From NCBI GenBank assembly GCA_030697165.1, contig JAUYQQ010000022.1:248001-312000 (forward strand): a DNA stretch of 64,000 nucleotides. Reading direction: 5' to 3'. Below, piece by piece: positions 10,972 through 20,217 of the stretch (positions are counted from its first letter, which is position 1; each line of letters opens with the position of its first letter). The position numbers and the translations under genes were made by a program. The notes under the pieces are model-generated. The model saw nothing but the letters and a program-made list of their open reading frames with translations, made no database searches and had not been told where the DNA came from. The DNA comes from Acidobacteriota bacterium (GTDB taxonomy: Bacteria; Acidobacteriota; Vicinamibacteria; Vicinamibacterales; UBA2999).

Positions 10972-13452
10972 TCAATCGACCGAGTCGAGGACCGACCGCA
11001 GCTTGCGCCCCAGGGCGTCGGCGGTGAAGGGCTTGGGGAGAAAGGCAATGCCCGCCAGCAGGACGCCTTGCCGGTCGATGGTGCCTGGCGGGTAGCCCGA
11101 CATGTAGATCACCTTCAAGGACGGCCGCTCGACGAGCAGTTCTCGGGTCAGCTCGGGGCCGCTGGCGCCGGGCATCACGACATCGGCGAGGATCACGGCG
11201 ATGTCCGGGTGCTCGTCGAACAACCGCCGCGCCTCGCCCGCGTTGGCGGCGCTCAGCACCGTATAGCCTTGCCGCGCCAGCAGCAGGCCGATCAGGTTGC
11301 GCAGTCCGTCGGCGTCCTCGACGACCAGCACGGTCTCGGTGCCACCCAGCTGGTTGACGACCGCCGGCGGAGCCGGCGCGGTCGCCGTCGCCGCGGCGGC
11401 GCGCGGGAAGTAGACCTTGAAGGCCGACCCCTTGCCGATCTCGCTGTATACCGTCACGCTGCCGCCGCTTCGGGCAATGGTGCCCTGGACACTGGCCAGG
11501 CCCAGCCCCGTGCCGCTGCCGCGAGTCTTGGTGGTGAAGAACGGCTCGAAGATCCGGGCCATCACTTCTGGCGACATGCCGATGCCGGTATCGGTGACGG
11601 TGAGGCACACGTGCGGGCCCGGCGCAACGCCCGGGTGCCCCTGCGCATAGTGCTGGTCGAGCTCGACGTCGGCGGTCTCGATCGTCAGCGTGCCGCCATC
11701 CGGCATGGCATCGCGGCCGTTGACCGCCAGGTTGATCACGATCTGCTCGAGTTGACTGCGGTCGATCGTCACCAGCGACAAGTCGGGCGCGAGGCCGAGC
11801 ACGATCGTCACGTTCTCGCGGATCAACCGATCAAGCATCGCCCGCATGTCGGCGAGCACCACGTTGAGGTCGAAGGTCGAGGGCGCGATGATCTCCTTGC
11901 GGCTGAACGCCAGCAGTTGTCGCGTGAGTTCCGCCGCCCGCTGGCCGGCCTTCTGAATCTCGGTCACGTCGGCGCCATGGCGGTCGCCTGGCTGGAGGTC
12001 ATCGAGCAGCAGTCCGCAATAGCCAAGAATGGCCGTCAGCAGGTTGTTGAAGTCGTGAGCGATGCCGCCGGCCAGTTGGCCGATCGCCTCCATCTTCTGG
12101 GCCTGTTGAAACTGCTCCTCCTGCGCCCGCCGGCTGGTGATGTCTTCGGACACCACCAGCACCCCGGTGACCTCCCCCTGCTCGTCGCGGTACGGCACCT
12201 TGACCGTGCGCACCCAGCGCCGCTCGCCGTTGGCGTGGTAGGGCTCCTCGATGTTGTGCAAGACGCCGCTGTCCATCACCTCGCGGTCGCTGGCGTTGGA
12301 CGCCTCGGCCATGTCGGCCGGATGAAAGGCGGTCGCGTCCTTGCCGACGACATCCTCGACGCGCCGGCCGAGATCGCGGGCGTAGTTGGTGTTGCAGAAC
12401 CGCACGACCGACTGTCGATCCCTGACGACGATGCGGTGGGGAAGATGTTCGAGCAGGTTGCGGTTGAGCCGTTCGCTCTGCCGCAGCGCGCTCTCGACCT
12501 CGAGGCGTTCCGCGGTCTCGTGCTCGAGCTCGTAGAGGCGGCCAATGTACCCTGCCATGGCCAGCACCTGCTGCTCTTCGGCGGCCGTGAACGCGCGCTC
12601 GTCGTTGCCGACCAGGCAGATCCAGCCATAGACGCTGGTCGGCGAGGTGATCGGCGCGATCAGGAAGTGCTGCACCTCGGGATGGCGGGCCGGGAACAGC
12701 CGGGACCCTGGCTCGGCGTTGGTCACTCGGCCGCGGGTCGAGCGCCGCTCGGTGATGACGGTCCCGAAAATGCCCGGCGGGCGGTCGCCGGCCGCGATCC
12801 ACGGCTCGACATCGGGATCGGAGCACACCAGGCTGCGGAGCAGGCAGTCACGGCCGAGGATGCCAATGGTGACGTAGGACGCGCCGAACAGGTCGTGTAC
12901 CGCCCAGCACGCGCGGCGCAAGCGGTGCGCTGAGTCGCGCATCGACGCGAAATCGAGGCCGATGTTGATCAGCGCGCGCAGGCGCGCGTTCGCCCGGCGC
13001 AGGTCGTCGGCCGTCTCCGACAACTGATCGCCCAGGAGCTGCAGCTGTTCGGCGTCGGCGCCGGCAACGCCGGCAGCGGCGGCACCGCCGGCCAGCACCA
13101 GATCGACAATCTTCAGCACTTCCTCCTGGAGTGGCGGCTTGGTGAGCACGTAGGGCACACCGCTGGCCCGCGCCATGGCCCGCGCCTCGCGTTCGCCGTA
13201 GGGCGCGGTGTAGAACAGCACCGGGAGGGCCGCGGTGGCGGGGTCGAGGCGGAGTCGGCGGACGAATTCGTAGCCGTCGAGCACCGGCATCAGCACGTCG
13301 CTGATCACCAGGTCGGGGCGATCGGACTGCACCACGGCCAGGCCAGCGTGGCCATTTTCGGCTTCGAGCAGGCGATGGCCGCGAGCGCTCAGCGGCGCAG
13401 CGAGCGCTCGGCGGTTACTGGCGAGGTCGTCGACGATCAGTATGACTGCCAA
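10972..13452 (-). CDS. Hybrid sensor histidine kinase (REC-GAF-PAS-HisKA-HATPase-REC)
   Basis: An 826-residue soluble-looking signalling protein with no membrane segments. An N-terminal receiver (VILIVDD, phospho-Asp 52 in VISDVLMP) is followed by a GAF-like domain (about 150-310), a PAS domain (about 325-440), and a dimerisation/phosphoacceptor helix with His466 (GGIAHDFNNLL). The HATPase domain has an N box near QIVINLAVNGRDAM and a G box GSGTGLGL. A second C-terminal receiver lies at about 700-820 (VILADVVMPG). Input at both ends suggests it integrates a phosphorelay. It stands alone, convergent with nothing, and is divergent from the SDR gene at 13533. The output partner is not evident. 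Confidence 0.9.
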   Translation of the reverse strand: MAVILIVDDLASNRRALAAPLSARGHRLLEAENGHAGLAVVQSDRPDLVISDVLMPVLDGYEFVRRLRLDPATAALPVLFYTAPYGEREARAMARASGVPYVLTKPPLQEEVLKIVDLVLAGGAAAAGVAGADAEQLQLLGDQLSETADDLRRANARLRALINIGLDFASMRDSAHRLRRACWAVHDLFGASYVTIGILGRDCLLRSLVCSDPDVEPWIAAGDRPPGIFGTVITERRSTRGRVTNAEPGSRLFPARHPEVQHFLIAPITSPTSVYGWICLVGNDERAFTAAEEQQVLAMAGYIGRLYELEHETAERLEVESALRQSERLNRNLLEHLPHRIVVRDRQSVVRFCNTNYARDLGRRVEDVVGKDATAFHPADMAEASNASDREVMDSGVLHNIEEPYHANGERRWVRTVKVPYRDEQGEVTGVLVVSEDITSRRAQEEQFQQAQKMEAIGQLAGGIAHDFNNLLTAILGYCGLLLDDLQPGDRHGADVTEIQKAGQRAAELTRQLLAFSRKEIIAPSTFDLNVVLADMRAMLDRLIRENVTIVLGLAPDLSLVTIDRSQLEQIVINLAVNGRDAMPDGGTLTIETADVELDQHYAQGHPGVAPGPHVCLTVTDTGIGMSPEVMARIFEPFFTTKTRGSGTGLGLASVQGTIARSGGSVTVYSEIGKGSAFKVYFPRAAAATATAPAPPAVVNQLGGTETVLVVEDADGLRNLIGLLLARQGYTVLSAANAGEARRLFDEHPDIAVILADVVMPGASGPELTRELLVERPSLKVIYMSGYPPGTIDRQGVLLAGIAFLPKPFTADALGRKLRSVLDSVD

Positions 13453-13532
13453 GCTCGCGGCCAGTATATGGGCCGCTCAGGGGGTGCGAGTGTTCAGAAC
13501 AGGACAGCGCGCGGCCCGGCGCATAATGGCAC

Positions 13533-14228
13533 ATGCAGACACAACGCTTCCTCGTCACCGGCGGCAGCCAGGGCATTGGCGCCGCCATCGTCACTCAGGC
13601 GCGGGAGGCCGGCCACCAGGTCGTGTTTACCGGCCGCAATGAGGCGGAGATTGCCGCGGTGGCCAAGGCCACCGGCGCGCATGGCCTCAAGGCCGATGTG
13701 GCGGTTGACGCCGACAATGCGCGCACGATCGAGACCGCGCTTGGCGTGATGGGCGGCATCGACGTGCTGATCAACAACGCCGGCACCGGCTACAACGCCG
13801 AGATCGGCGCGCTCGACGTCGACAAGATGCGGCAACTGTTCGGCATCAACGTCTTCGGCATGGTGGATCTCACCAATCGCGTGGTGCCACTCATGAAGGC
13901 GCAGAAGAGCGGCGACATCGTGAACCTCGCCTCGACCTCGGGCACGAAGGGCGCCGTGGGCGGCACGGCGTACTCGGGCAGCAAGTGGGCCGTGCGCGGG
14001 ATCAGCCAGTGCTGGCAGGCGGAACTGCGGCCGCACGGCATTCGGGTCGTGTGCATCTGCCCGTCGGAAGTGCAGACCAACTGGATGGGCAAGACCGGCC
14101 GCAACAACCCGAACAAGCTCTACGCTGGGGATATTGCCGCCACGATCATGGCAGGCCTGAACATGCCGCGTCGCGTGCTGTGGACGGAACTGGCGGTCTT
14201 TGCCAACAACCCCTGGAAGGAAGACTAG
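13533..14228 (+). CDS. SDR-family oxidoreductase (short-chain dehydrogenase)
   Basis: A 231-residue classical short-chain dehydrogenase. The nucleotide motif is TGGSQGIG (about 9-16), NNAG lies near residue 85, the catalytic Ser is in VNLASTSG, and the Tyr-Lys pair is in YSGSK. After the cofactor site the CPSEVQTNW segment matches the usual substrate loop. The preference for NADP is suggested by the Arg in TGRNEAE. The substrate is unknown; sepiapterin reductase-like or 3-ketoacyl reductase-like roles are equally possible. A DUF302 gene follows after 12 bases with its own ribosome-binding site, so the two form a likely operon. Confidence 0.9.
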   Translation: MQTQRFLVTGGSQGIGAAIVTQAREAGHQVVFTGRNEAEIAAVAKATGAHGLKADVAVDADNARTIETALGVMGGIDVLINNAGTGYNAEIGALDVDKMRQLFGINVFGMVDLTNRVVPLMKAQKSGDIVNLASTSGTKGAVGGTAYSGSKWAVRGISQCWQAELRPHGIRVVCICPSEVQTNWMGKTGRNNPNKLYAGDIAATIMAGLNMPRRVLWTELAVFANNPWKED

Positions 14229-14240
14229 AAGGAGATTCAA

Positions 14241-14660
14241 GTGGGGAACAAACTGGGTTTTGAGGTGGAACTACCGATGGCCTTCGACGACGCGATTCCG
14301 CTGGTGAAGGACGCGTTGAAACAGGAAGGATTCGGCGTGTTGACGGAGATCGACCTGCGAGCGGCCTTCAAGGAAAAGCTCGGCAAGGACTTTCGTCCGT
14401 ACGTCATTCTCGGCGCCTGCAACCCGCCGCTGGCGTACGCCGCGGTCACGGCCGATCCCTCGATCGGGCTGTTGCTGCCGTGCAACGTGACGGTGGAATC
14501 AACCGGCGAGGGTCGCAGCATGGTGCGACTGACCGATCCCGAACAGCTGCTCGGTGGCGTTGCTGCGGGCATGGCGCCGCACATGGTGGAAGTGGCGAAG
14601 GATGCGCGAGTCCGGATGGTGCGGGCGACGGACGCCCTGAAGCGCATCAGCGCGGCATAA
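14241..14660 (+). CDS. DUF302 domain protein
   Basis: A 139-residue protein of the DUF302 family, recognised by the VKDALKQEGFGVLTEIDLRA-type opening and the YVILGACNPPLAYAAV segment. These are hallmarks of this small, usually dimeric domain, which often occurs beside redox genes. The start is GTG at 14241, preceded by AAGGAG at 14229-14234. No signal peptide or membrane span is present. It directly follows the SDR gene. The biochemical function of the family is not established. Confidence 0.88.
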   Translation: MGNKLGFEVELPMAFDDAIPLVKDALKQEGFGVLTEIDLRAAFKEKLGKDFRPYVILGACNPPLAYAAVTADPSIGLLLPCNVTVESTGEGRSMVRLTDPEQLLGGVAAGMAPHMVEVAKDARVRMVRATDALKRISAA

Positions 14661-14777
14661 CGGCGACGTCGAGTCGCGACTCGCCGATCGCACCTCACCA
14701 GTGGGTTCCAATACGCTCATCCAGCACTTCGCTAGTTGGGAGCGGCGATCGTTTGGGCCGCCTCGAGTTCATCGAAA

Positions 14778-14807
14778 CCGATCAGTGCACAGTGTTGCAC
14801 TGATCGG
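14778..14807. promoter_or_regulatory. Perfect 12-bp inverted repeat with 6-base loop, between DUF302 and hybrid kinase genes
   Basis: Arms CCGATCAGTGCA (14778-14789) and TGCACTGATCGG (14796-14807) are exact complements around CAGTGT. The hairpin is not itself followed by a T run, but a T8 run occurs at 14842-14849, so it could be an operator or part of a terminator for the upstream operon. The gene-free gap (14661-14918) holds nothing else recognisable apart from a possible short leader reading frame described with the next gene. Confidence 0.5.
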
Positions 14808-14918
14808 CGGCGACCCCGTGCGATACTCGCCGCACACAGTGTTTTTTTTGGGCCGCGCGAGAAGTCACGGGAGAGAGGTCGATGAAGGCGAAGCAGGTGC
14901 GTCCCACCCGGAGCCATC

Positions 14919-17285
14919 ATGATTGACCGAGCGTCGAGCTTCACCGATCGCCAGGCCCGCATCCTGATCGTGGACGACGAGCGCCCCAACCGGCAGTTGC
15001 TGGAGGGCATGCTGGCATCGGCCGGCTACGAGATCCGGATGGCGGCCGGCGGCCGCGAGGCGCTGGCGATGATCGATGACGAGCGTCCCGATCTCATCCT
15101 GCTCGACGTGATGATGCCCGACATGGACGGCGTCGACGTCGCGGCCGAACTCAAGAACGGGCTGACCACGCGGAATATTCCGATCGTCCTGGTGACGGGG
15201 CTCGACGACCGCGACGTGAGACTCCGCGGCCTGACGGCGGGGGCCGAAGACTTCCTGACCAAGCCGGTCGATCGCGCCGAGCTGTCGATGCGCGTGCGCA
15301 ACCTGCTGCGCCTCAAGGCCTATGGCGACCACTTCGACCAGAATGCCCAGGTGCTGGAGGCCGAGGTCCTCGCCCGCACCTTTGAACTGCGCCAGGAGCG
15401 CGACCGCGCGGCGCGGTACCTGAGCACCGCCGACGTGTTCCTGCTCGCGCTCGACATCGACGGCCGCGTGACGCTGGCGAACCGGTATGCCTGCGAGGTG
15501 CTCGGCTGGGACGAGCAGGAGCTGATCGGCCGGGAGTGGGCCGAGAGCTGCCTGCCCGAACGCGCCCGGGCGGGGTTTCGTGGACGCTTCCTGCGCATGC
15601 TGACCGGCGAGTTCGCGCTCGCCGAGAACCCGGTGCTCGCGCGGTCGGGCGTCGAGCGGCTGATCGAATGGCGTAACACCGTGCTGCGCGACCCGAACGG
15701 CCACGTCACCGGGACCTTCAGCTCCGGCAGCGACATCACCGACCGCACCGCCGCGGTCGAAGCGCTGCAGATGGCAAACGAGCGCACCAGCTATGCCCTC
15801 GAGATTGCCAACGTGGGCATCTGGGATGTGGACTATCCGACCGGGGCCACGCGGTGGTCGCCGATCCTCGAGTCGCAGTACGGCCTGGCCCCGGGGGAGT
15901 TCGGTGGCACTCTCGAGTCGTTCATCGCGCGGATTCATCCCGAGGATCAAGCCGCCGCACGGACCGCACTCGCGGAGGGGGCGAAGTCGGGGGCCGACTT
16001 CTCGATCCACAACCGGGCGCTGTTGCCCGACGGCTCGCTGCGCTGGCTCCACAACACCGGTCGCTTTCAGTTGGGAAGCGATGGCGCGCCTCGGCGCGGC
16101 GTCGGCATCTCGCAGGATGTCACCGAACGGCGGCTGCTCGAAGCGCAACACCTGCAGGCCAACAAGATGGAGGCGGTCGGCCAATTGGCCGCCGGCGTGG
16201 CGCATGACTTCAACAACCTGCTGACGGTCATCAGCGGCTTCACCGAGCTGGTGGGCGAGACCTTCGACGCGGGCAGTCAGAATGCCACCGACCTGCAAGA
16301 AGTCCTCAAGGCGTCCAAGCGGGCCACCGAGTTGACGCGACAGTTGCTGGCGTTCAGCCGGCAACAGGTGCTCGACCCGATGCCCCTCGACGTCAACGCG
16401 CTGATTACCGACATGACCCGCATGCTCAACCGCTTGATTGGGGCCGACATCGCCGTGTCGCTGGTCCTGGCGCCAGGGCTGGCGGCGGCCCTGGCCGATC
16501 GTAGCCAGATCGAGCAGGTGGTCATGAACCTGGCGGTCAACGCCCGCGACGCCATGCCGAGCGGCGGCACGCTGACGATCGAAACCGCGGACGCCGACAT
16601 CGAGAATTCGTCGTTCCACTCCGAAACCGTGATTGCCGGATCGTACGTCATGGTGTCGGTCACCGACACTGGCGCCGGCATGACCAAGGAAACCGAACGG
16701 CGCCTGTTCGAGCCCTTTTTCACGACCAAGCCCACCGGTAAGGGCACCGGCCTCGGCCTGTCCACCACCTACGGCATTGTCAAGCAAAGCAAGGGGTACA
16801 TCTGGGTCTACAGCGAGCTCGGCCACGGCACGACCTTCAGGGTCTACCTGCCGCGCGCGGTTGGCGCGGCGGTCGCGGTCGCGCCTACCGCCGTGGCGAC
16901 TGCGCCGGCGGCCCGTCCGTCAGAGACCGTGCTGCTCGTCGAAGACGAGCCGGGTGTGCGCGACCTGGCCAGGCGTATTCTCGACCGGGCAGGTTATCGA
17001 GTGATCGAAGCGGACAATGGCAATGACGCCGAACGGATGTACCATAGCCACGCTGGCGCGATCGCCATCGTGGTGACCGATGTGGTGATGCCCGGGTGTG
17101 GCGGGCCCGAGCTGGTGCAGCGGTTGCTGCTGGCGAACCCGGCACTCCGTTACCTCTACATGTCAGGCTACTCCGAGCACACCCTGATCAGGCTGGCTGA
17201 CCTCGATCGCAGCCGGCCAGTCGTGCATAAACCGTTCACCGCCGCGAAGCTCCTGAGCCAGTTGCGCGAGACCCTGGATCGCTAG
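14919..17285 (+). CDS. Hybrid sensor histidine kinase (REC-PAS-PAS-HisKA-HATPase-REC)
   Basis: A 788-residue cytosolic hybrid kinase. The N-terminal receiver has phospho-Asp 63 (LILLDVMMP). Two PAS domains follow (about 165-285 and 290-405, the second with a WSPILESQYG PAS_3-like signature). His429 lies in AAGVAHDFNNLLT, then the HATPase N box (VVMNLAVNARDAM) and G box (GKGTGLGLS), and a C-terminal receiver (VVTDVVMPG). Layout is close to the kinase at 10972-13452, suggesting paralogy. The chosen start has GGAG at 14910-14913. An overlapping 14-codon frame begins at 14882 after GAGAGAGG and ends at 14926, possibly a coupling leader. A single-domain receiver gene follows after 35 bases. Confidence 0.9.
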   Translation: MIDRASSFTDRQARILIVDDERPNRQLLEGMLASAGYEIRMAAGGREALAMIDDERPDLILLDVMMPDMDGVDVAAELKNGLTTRNIPIVLVTGLDDRDVRLRGLTAGAEDFLTKPVDRAELSMRVRNLLRLKAYGDHFDQNAQVLEAEVLARTFELRQERDRAARYLSTADVFLLALDIDGRVTLANRYACEVLGWDEQELIGREWAESCLPERARAGFRGRFLRMLTGEFALAENPVLARSGVERLIEWRNTVLRDPNGHVTGTFSSGSDITDRTAAVEALQMANERTSYALEIANVGIWDVDYPTGATRWSPILESQYGLAPGEFGGTLESFIARIHPEDQAAARTALAEGAKSGADFSIHNRALLPDGSLRWLHNTGRFQLGSDGAPRRGVGISQDVTERRLLEAQHLQANKMEAVGQLAAGVAHDFNNLLTVISGFTELVGETFDAGSQNATDLQEVLKASKRATELTRQLLAFSRQQVLDPMPLDVNALITDMTRMLNRLIGADIAVSLVLAPGLAAALADRSQIEQVVMNLAVNARDAMPSGGTLTIETADADIENSSFHSETVIAGSYVMVSVTDTGAGMTKETERRLFEPFFTTKPTGKGTGLGLSTTYGIVKQSKGYIWVYSELGHGTTFRVYLPRAVGAAVAVAPTAVATAPAARPSETVLLVEDEPGVRDLARRILDRAGYRVIEADNGNDAERMYHSHAGAIAIVVTDVVMPGCGGPELVQRLLLANPALRYLYMSGYSEHTLIRLADLDRSRPVVHKPFTAAKLLSQLRETLDR

Positions 17286-17320
17286 GCGCCGCCCGACCTG
17301 AAACCGAAGACGAGGACCAA

Positions 17321-17764
17321 GTGCATTCCATCCTGATCGTGGACGACGAAGTTGGCATCCGGCAGATCCTTTCGCGCTTTCTGACGCTGCCGGTCTACAG
17401 CCTGCGGGAGGCACCCGATGCCGAGACCGCGCTCGCCGTCATGACCGAGAGCCCAGCCGATGTGGTGTTGTGCGACATCGAGATGCCCGGCCAGGGCGGC
17501 TTGTGGCTGGCGGCGCAACTGCGCCAGCGGTTTCCGCACTCCGCCATCGTCCTGGCCACGGCGGTCGACACCATTCCTCCCACCACCAGCTTTCAGCCCG
17601 GCATCGTCGAGTACCTGGTCAAGCCATTCGAGAAAAGCCTGGTGCTGAGGGCCGTGACGAACGCGATCGCGTGGCGGGAGGCCGAGCTTGCCAAGCCCCC
17701 GGCGCGAACCGACGGCGCGGCCCGCCTTGACGCGTGGATGGACGCTGACCTCAAGGATCTTTAG
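17321..17764 (+). CDS. Single-domain response regulator (CheY-like receiver)
   Basis: A 147-residue stand-alone receiver. It starts at GTG 17321 (MHSILIVDDE), with phospho-Asp 52 in VVLCDIEMPG, Ala/Thr switch region VLATAVDT and the Lys in YLVKPFE. After the fold there is a short charged tail without a recognisable DNA-binding or enzymatic output. It sits 35 bases after the hybrid kinase gene on the same strand, so it probably receives or relays phosphate from it. Output must come from another protein. Confidence 0.88.
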   Translation: MHSILIVDDEVGIRQILSRFLTLPVYSLREAPDAETALAVMTESPADVVLCDIEMPGQGGLWLAAQLRQRFPHSAIVLATAVDTIPPTTSFQPGIVEYLVKPFEKSLVLRAVTNAIAWREAELAKPPARTDGAARLDAWMDADLKDL

Positions 17765-17777
17765 CGCCGGCGTCGGT

Positions 17778-19010
17778 CTAACTCCAAAGTGTTGAGATCG
17801 GTGCCGCCACAATGCGGTCGGAGAGCGCGAACGCGCGGGGACCGGTATGCAGGACGATGCCGGCCACGAACTGCTCATCGAAGCGATCGCGCAGCGTCAC
17901 CAGATGGCGGGCCGCCGCCGCGGTGGGCGCCGCGTCGGCCTTCACTTCAATCGCAATGAGCCGGCCGCCGCCGAGTTCCACCAGGAGGTCGACCTCGAGC
18001 CGGCCTTCCTGCTGCCGCACATGGAACAGCCGCGGCCGCGTCTCGCTAACCGGCACCTCGGCGCGGATCTGTGCGACCACGAACGTCTCGAGCAGCCGGC
18101 CGAACAGATCGCCCTGCCGGAGGGCGCCGCTGGTGTCGAGCCTCAGCGCGGCGCCGGCGATGGCCGGGTCGACCACGTGGCGCTTGGGACCCTGGACCAG
18201 TCGCTTGAGGCGGTGCGAGGTCCAGGCGGGCAGGTTTTCGGTCACGAACAGGTTGCTCAAGAGCCGGTCGTACGCGGCCGCGGTTTTTCGGTTGATCCCG
18301 GCGGCATCAAACAGCGTCCGTTCATCCGCCACACCGGCCGTGTTGAGCGCGTACGCTTCCACGTACCGGCGCAGTCGCACCGGATCGCGGCCGGCGTCCA
18401 CGAGTTCAACGTCGCGAGTGAGCAGGTGCTCGAGGTAGCTGTCCAGCCAGCGCTGTCGAGCGGCGCCGGTGAGGCGCAGTGCCGGCTCCGGGAATCCACT
18501 CTGAAAAATCAGGTCCACGTAGCCGCGAAGATCGGGCGTGTGCCGGGCTGGCTCGAGCGGCGCCCCCGCGGCGACGCGGTCGACGAACGACGGCCCTCGG
18601 ATGGCGCCCACCTGCTCGCGAATGGTCATGCCGAACATCGGCAGCCGCGTCACGCGACCAGTGCCAGGCCACCACTCGCCGTCCAGTTCAGCGCGAACCG
18701 AACCCGTGATGATGAAACGGCCTGGCTCAGGCCTGGTGTCTACGGCGCGCTTGACGGCGCCGAGCACGCCGGGCACCAATTGCCACTCGTCGATCAGCAC
18801 GGGCTCCCGAAGTCCGCGCAGGGCAGCGTCCGGATCGGCCTTGAATGACTGCGCCTCGGCGGCGATGTCCAGCCGGACGATTGAGGCAGCGTGCCGGGCC
18901 GCCGTCGTCGTTTTTCCCGATGCTCTCGGGCCGACCAGCAGCAGTGCAGGCAACTGCCTGAACAGCAACTCGATCGCACCATCGAGCGCGCGCGGGGCAT
19001 AAATCGCCAC
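17778..19010 (-). CDS. AAA_14/DUF4143 ATP-binding protein
   Basis: A 410-residue member of the AAA_14-DUF4143 family. Walker A is GPRASGKTT (27-35) and Walker B is VLIDEWQ (71-77). A sensor-like FIITGS follows near 99, then a winged-helix linker and the C-terminal DUF4143 part with LLVELGGGRLIAIEVK, a PD-(D/E)xK-nuclease-like core. These proteins are common, patchily distributed and of unknown function; a link to mobile or defence DNA has been suggested but is not established. The start is GTG at 19010. Three 23-bp repeats occupy the promoter at 19013-19079, and no good ribosome-binding site is left, so a leaderless transcript is possible. Confidence 0.88.
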   Translation of the reverse strand: MAIYAPRALDGAIELLFRQLPALLLVGPRASGKTTTAARHAASIVRLDIAAEAQSFKADPDAALRGLREPVLIDEWQLVPGVLGAVKRAVDTRPEPGRFIITGSVRAELDGEWWPGTGRVTRLPMFGMTIREQVGAIRGPSFVDRVAAGAPLEPARHTPDLRGYVDLIFQSGFPEPALRLTGAARQRWLDSYLEHLLTRDVELVDAGRDPVRLRRYVEAYALNTAGVADERTLFDAAGINRKTAAAYDRLLSNLFVTENLPAWTSHRLKRLVQGPKRHVVDPAIAGAALRLDTSGALRQGDLFGRLLETFVVAQIRAEVPVSETRPRLFHVRQQEGRLEVDLLVELGGGRLIAIEVKADAAPTAAAARHLVTLRDRFDEQFVAGIVLHTGPRAFALSDRIVAAPISTLWS

Positions 19011-19012
19011 GC

Positions 19013-19079
19013 CCTAAAATACCACTATTACACACAAAGTGATGCCACTGTAACACATAGATCGATGCCAACATTACAC
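19013..19079 (-). repeat. Three tandem 23-bp imperfect repeats at the AAA_14 gene promoter
   Basis: Read on the minus strand, units begin GTGTAATGTTGGCATC (19079-19057), GTGTTACAGTGGCATC (19056-19034) and GTGTAATAGTGGTATT (19033-19013, last two bases missing). Each unit is 23 bp and opens with GTGT(A/T)A(T/C). The third unit ends 2 bases before the GTG start. Regular phasing of about two helical turns suits cooperative binding by one regulator, perhaps the encoded protein itself. Confidence 0.7.
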
Positions 19080-19085
19080 GGAAGG

Positions 19086-20159
19086 CTAGCCGCTGAGGAA
19101 CTGCCGCATCCGGGCCAGTTCCAACTCCAACTCGCGCTTGAACGCGGCTTCCCTTGGCGGCCGGCCCGCGACATAGCCGAGCGCAGCGAGCAATTGTCCG
19201 TCCTTCAGCGAGACGTTGGCCCAGCCGACGCAGCGGTCGCGCCAGAGCAGCGGCAGCGCGTAGTAGCCGAGCTTTCGCTTGGGCTCCGGTGTGTAGGCTT
19301 CGAATCGGTATGCCCAGTCCCACAACAGCTCGAAGCGCCGGCGATCCCACACCACGGGATCGAATGGCGCGAGCAGCCGTACGGCCTCTGGCGCCTGATC
19401 GTCCGGAATCGCTTCGCCCGCCGGCCAGTACCACGTCTGCCCATTGACCACGGCGTGTGACAGGCGCTGACGGGCGCGAACCTGGGCGGCCCGCACTTCG
19501 GCTCGCCAATGCGGCACCGCATATCTGAGCCGCGCGATCACGTACGACAGACTGGCCGCCGGCAGTGGCGCGTACTTGTGAACGACGATGTCGACCAGGG
19601 CGTCGAGGCGGGCGCGGCGGGCGAGTGCACCGCTGACGCCCTCGCCGGTCTGCTGCGCCGCATACAGGCGGATGCCGGTGTCGCGGCCGGCCACGCGCAG
19701 CAGCCCTTTGTAGTGCATGGCCTCGAGCATGTGCGTGGTGGCGCTGGAGGAGCCGCCCCAGTAATTGGTGACGCGGCCATGCGCGAAGTGCGCATCGACA
19801 TCGCGTGGGTGAACCGTGCCGCGTTCGCGCACGAACGCCAGCAGCGCCGCCGCCCGCTTGTTGGACGCGTTGGGCGACAGGCCGGCGCGCGGGTGCATCA
19901 GCGCGTGCAGCCGCCGCGTGACGAAGCCGTAGTTGATGAAGACGTCTTCTTCGATCGGCAGGCGCGGGTACTGCCGCTCGAGATCGCCGGCGCGGTACCC
20001 CTCGACCCGTGGCCGCAGCGTCAAGTCCTGCGCGCGAGCCGGCGCGCGAATCGGGTCGGCCTGCACGAACCCCAGCGTGTCGATCGCGCGCGCCAGGGTG
20101 GTCGGCGGAAACAGGCTGCGCGTGACGGCGAACCGCCGCATGTCTTCGATTGTCGTCAT
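19086..20159 (-). CDS. AlkZ/YcaQ-family winged-helix DNA glycosylase-like protein (HTH_42)
   Basis: A 357-residue member of the HTH_42 family that includes AlkZ/YcaQ interstrand-crosslink glycosylases. The N-terminus has the diagnostic helix LGFVQADPIRAPARAQDL, whose QAD triad (33-35) corresponds to the catalytic QxQ/QxD motif. Other family segments are LEEDVFINYGFV-type text near residue 70, the HPRDVDAHFAHG winged-helix segment, and the late APFDPVVWDRRRFELLWDW segment. Repair of alkylated or crosslinked bases is inferred. It is transcribed divergently from the small gene at 20218, and its stop lies 6 bases past the AAA_14 promoter repeats. Confidence 0.85.
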   Translation of the reverse strand: MTTIEDMRRFAVTRSLFPPTTLARAIDTLGFVQADPIRAPARAQDLTLRPRVEGYRAGDLERQYPRLPIEEDVFINYGFVTRRLHALMHPRAGLSPNASNKRAAALLAFVRERGTVHPRDVDAHFAHGRVTNYWGGSSSATTHMLEAMHYKGLLRVAGRDTGIRLYAAQQTGEGVSGALARRARLDALVDIVVHKYAPLPAASLSYVIARLRYAVPHWRAEVRAAQVRARQRLSHAVVNGQTWYWPAGEAIPDDQAPEAVRLLAPFDPVVWDRRRFELLWDWAYRFEAYTPEPKRKLGYYALPLLWRDRCVGWANVSLKDGQLLAALGYVAGRPPREAAFKRELELELARMRQFLSG

Positions 20160-20181
20160 CCGGGTCTTATGATCGACGGGA

Positions 20182-20190
20182 TGCTACACT
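20182..20190 (+). promoter_or_regulatory. Extended -10 promoter element TGCTACACT
   Basis: TGCTACACT has the TGn extension followed by TACACT (20185-20190). It lies 27 bases before the TTG start at 20218. No strong -35 is present at 17 bases. Confidence 0.35.
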
Positions 20191-20217
20191 GGAGTCACCC
20201 CCCTGAAAGGACGAAGT

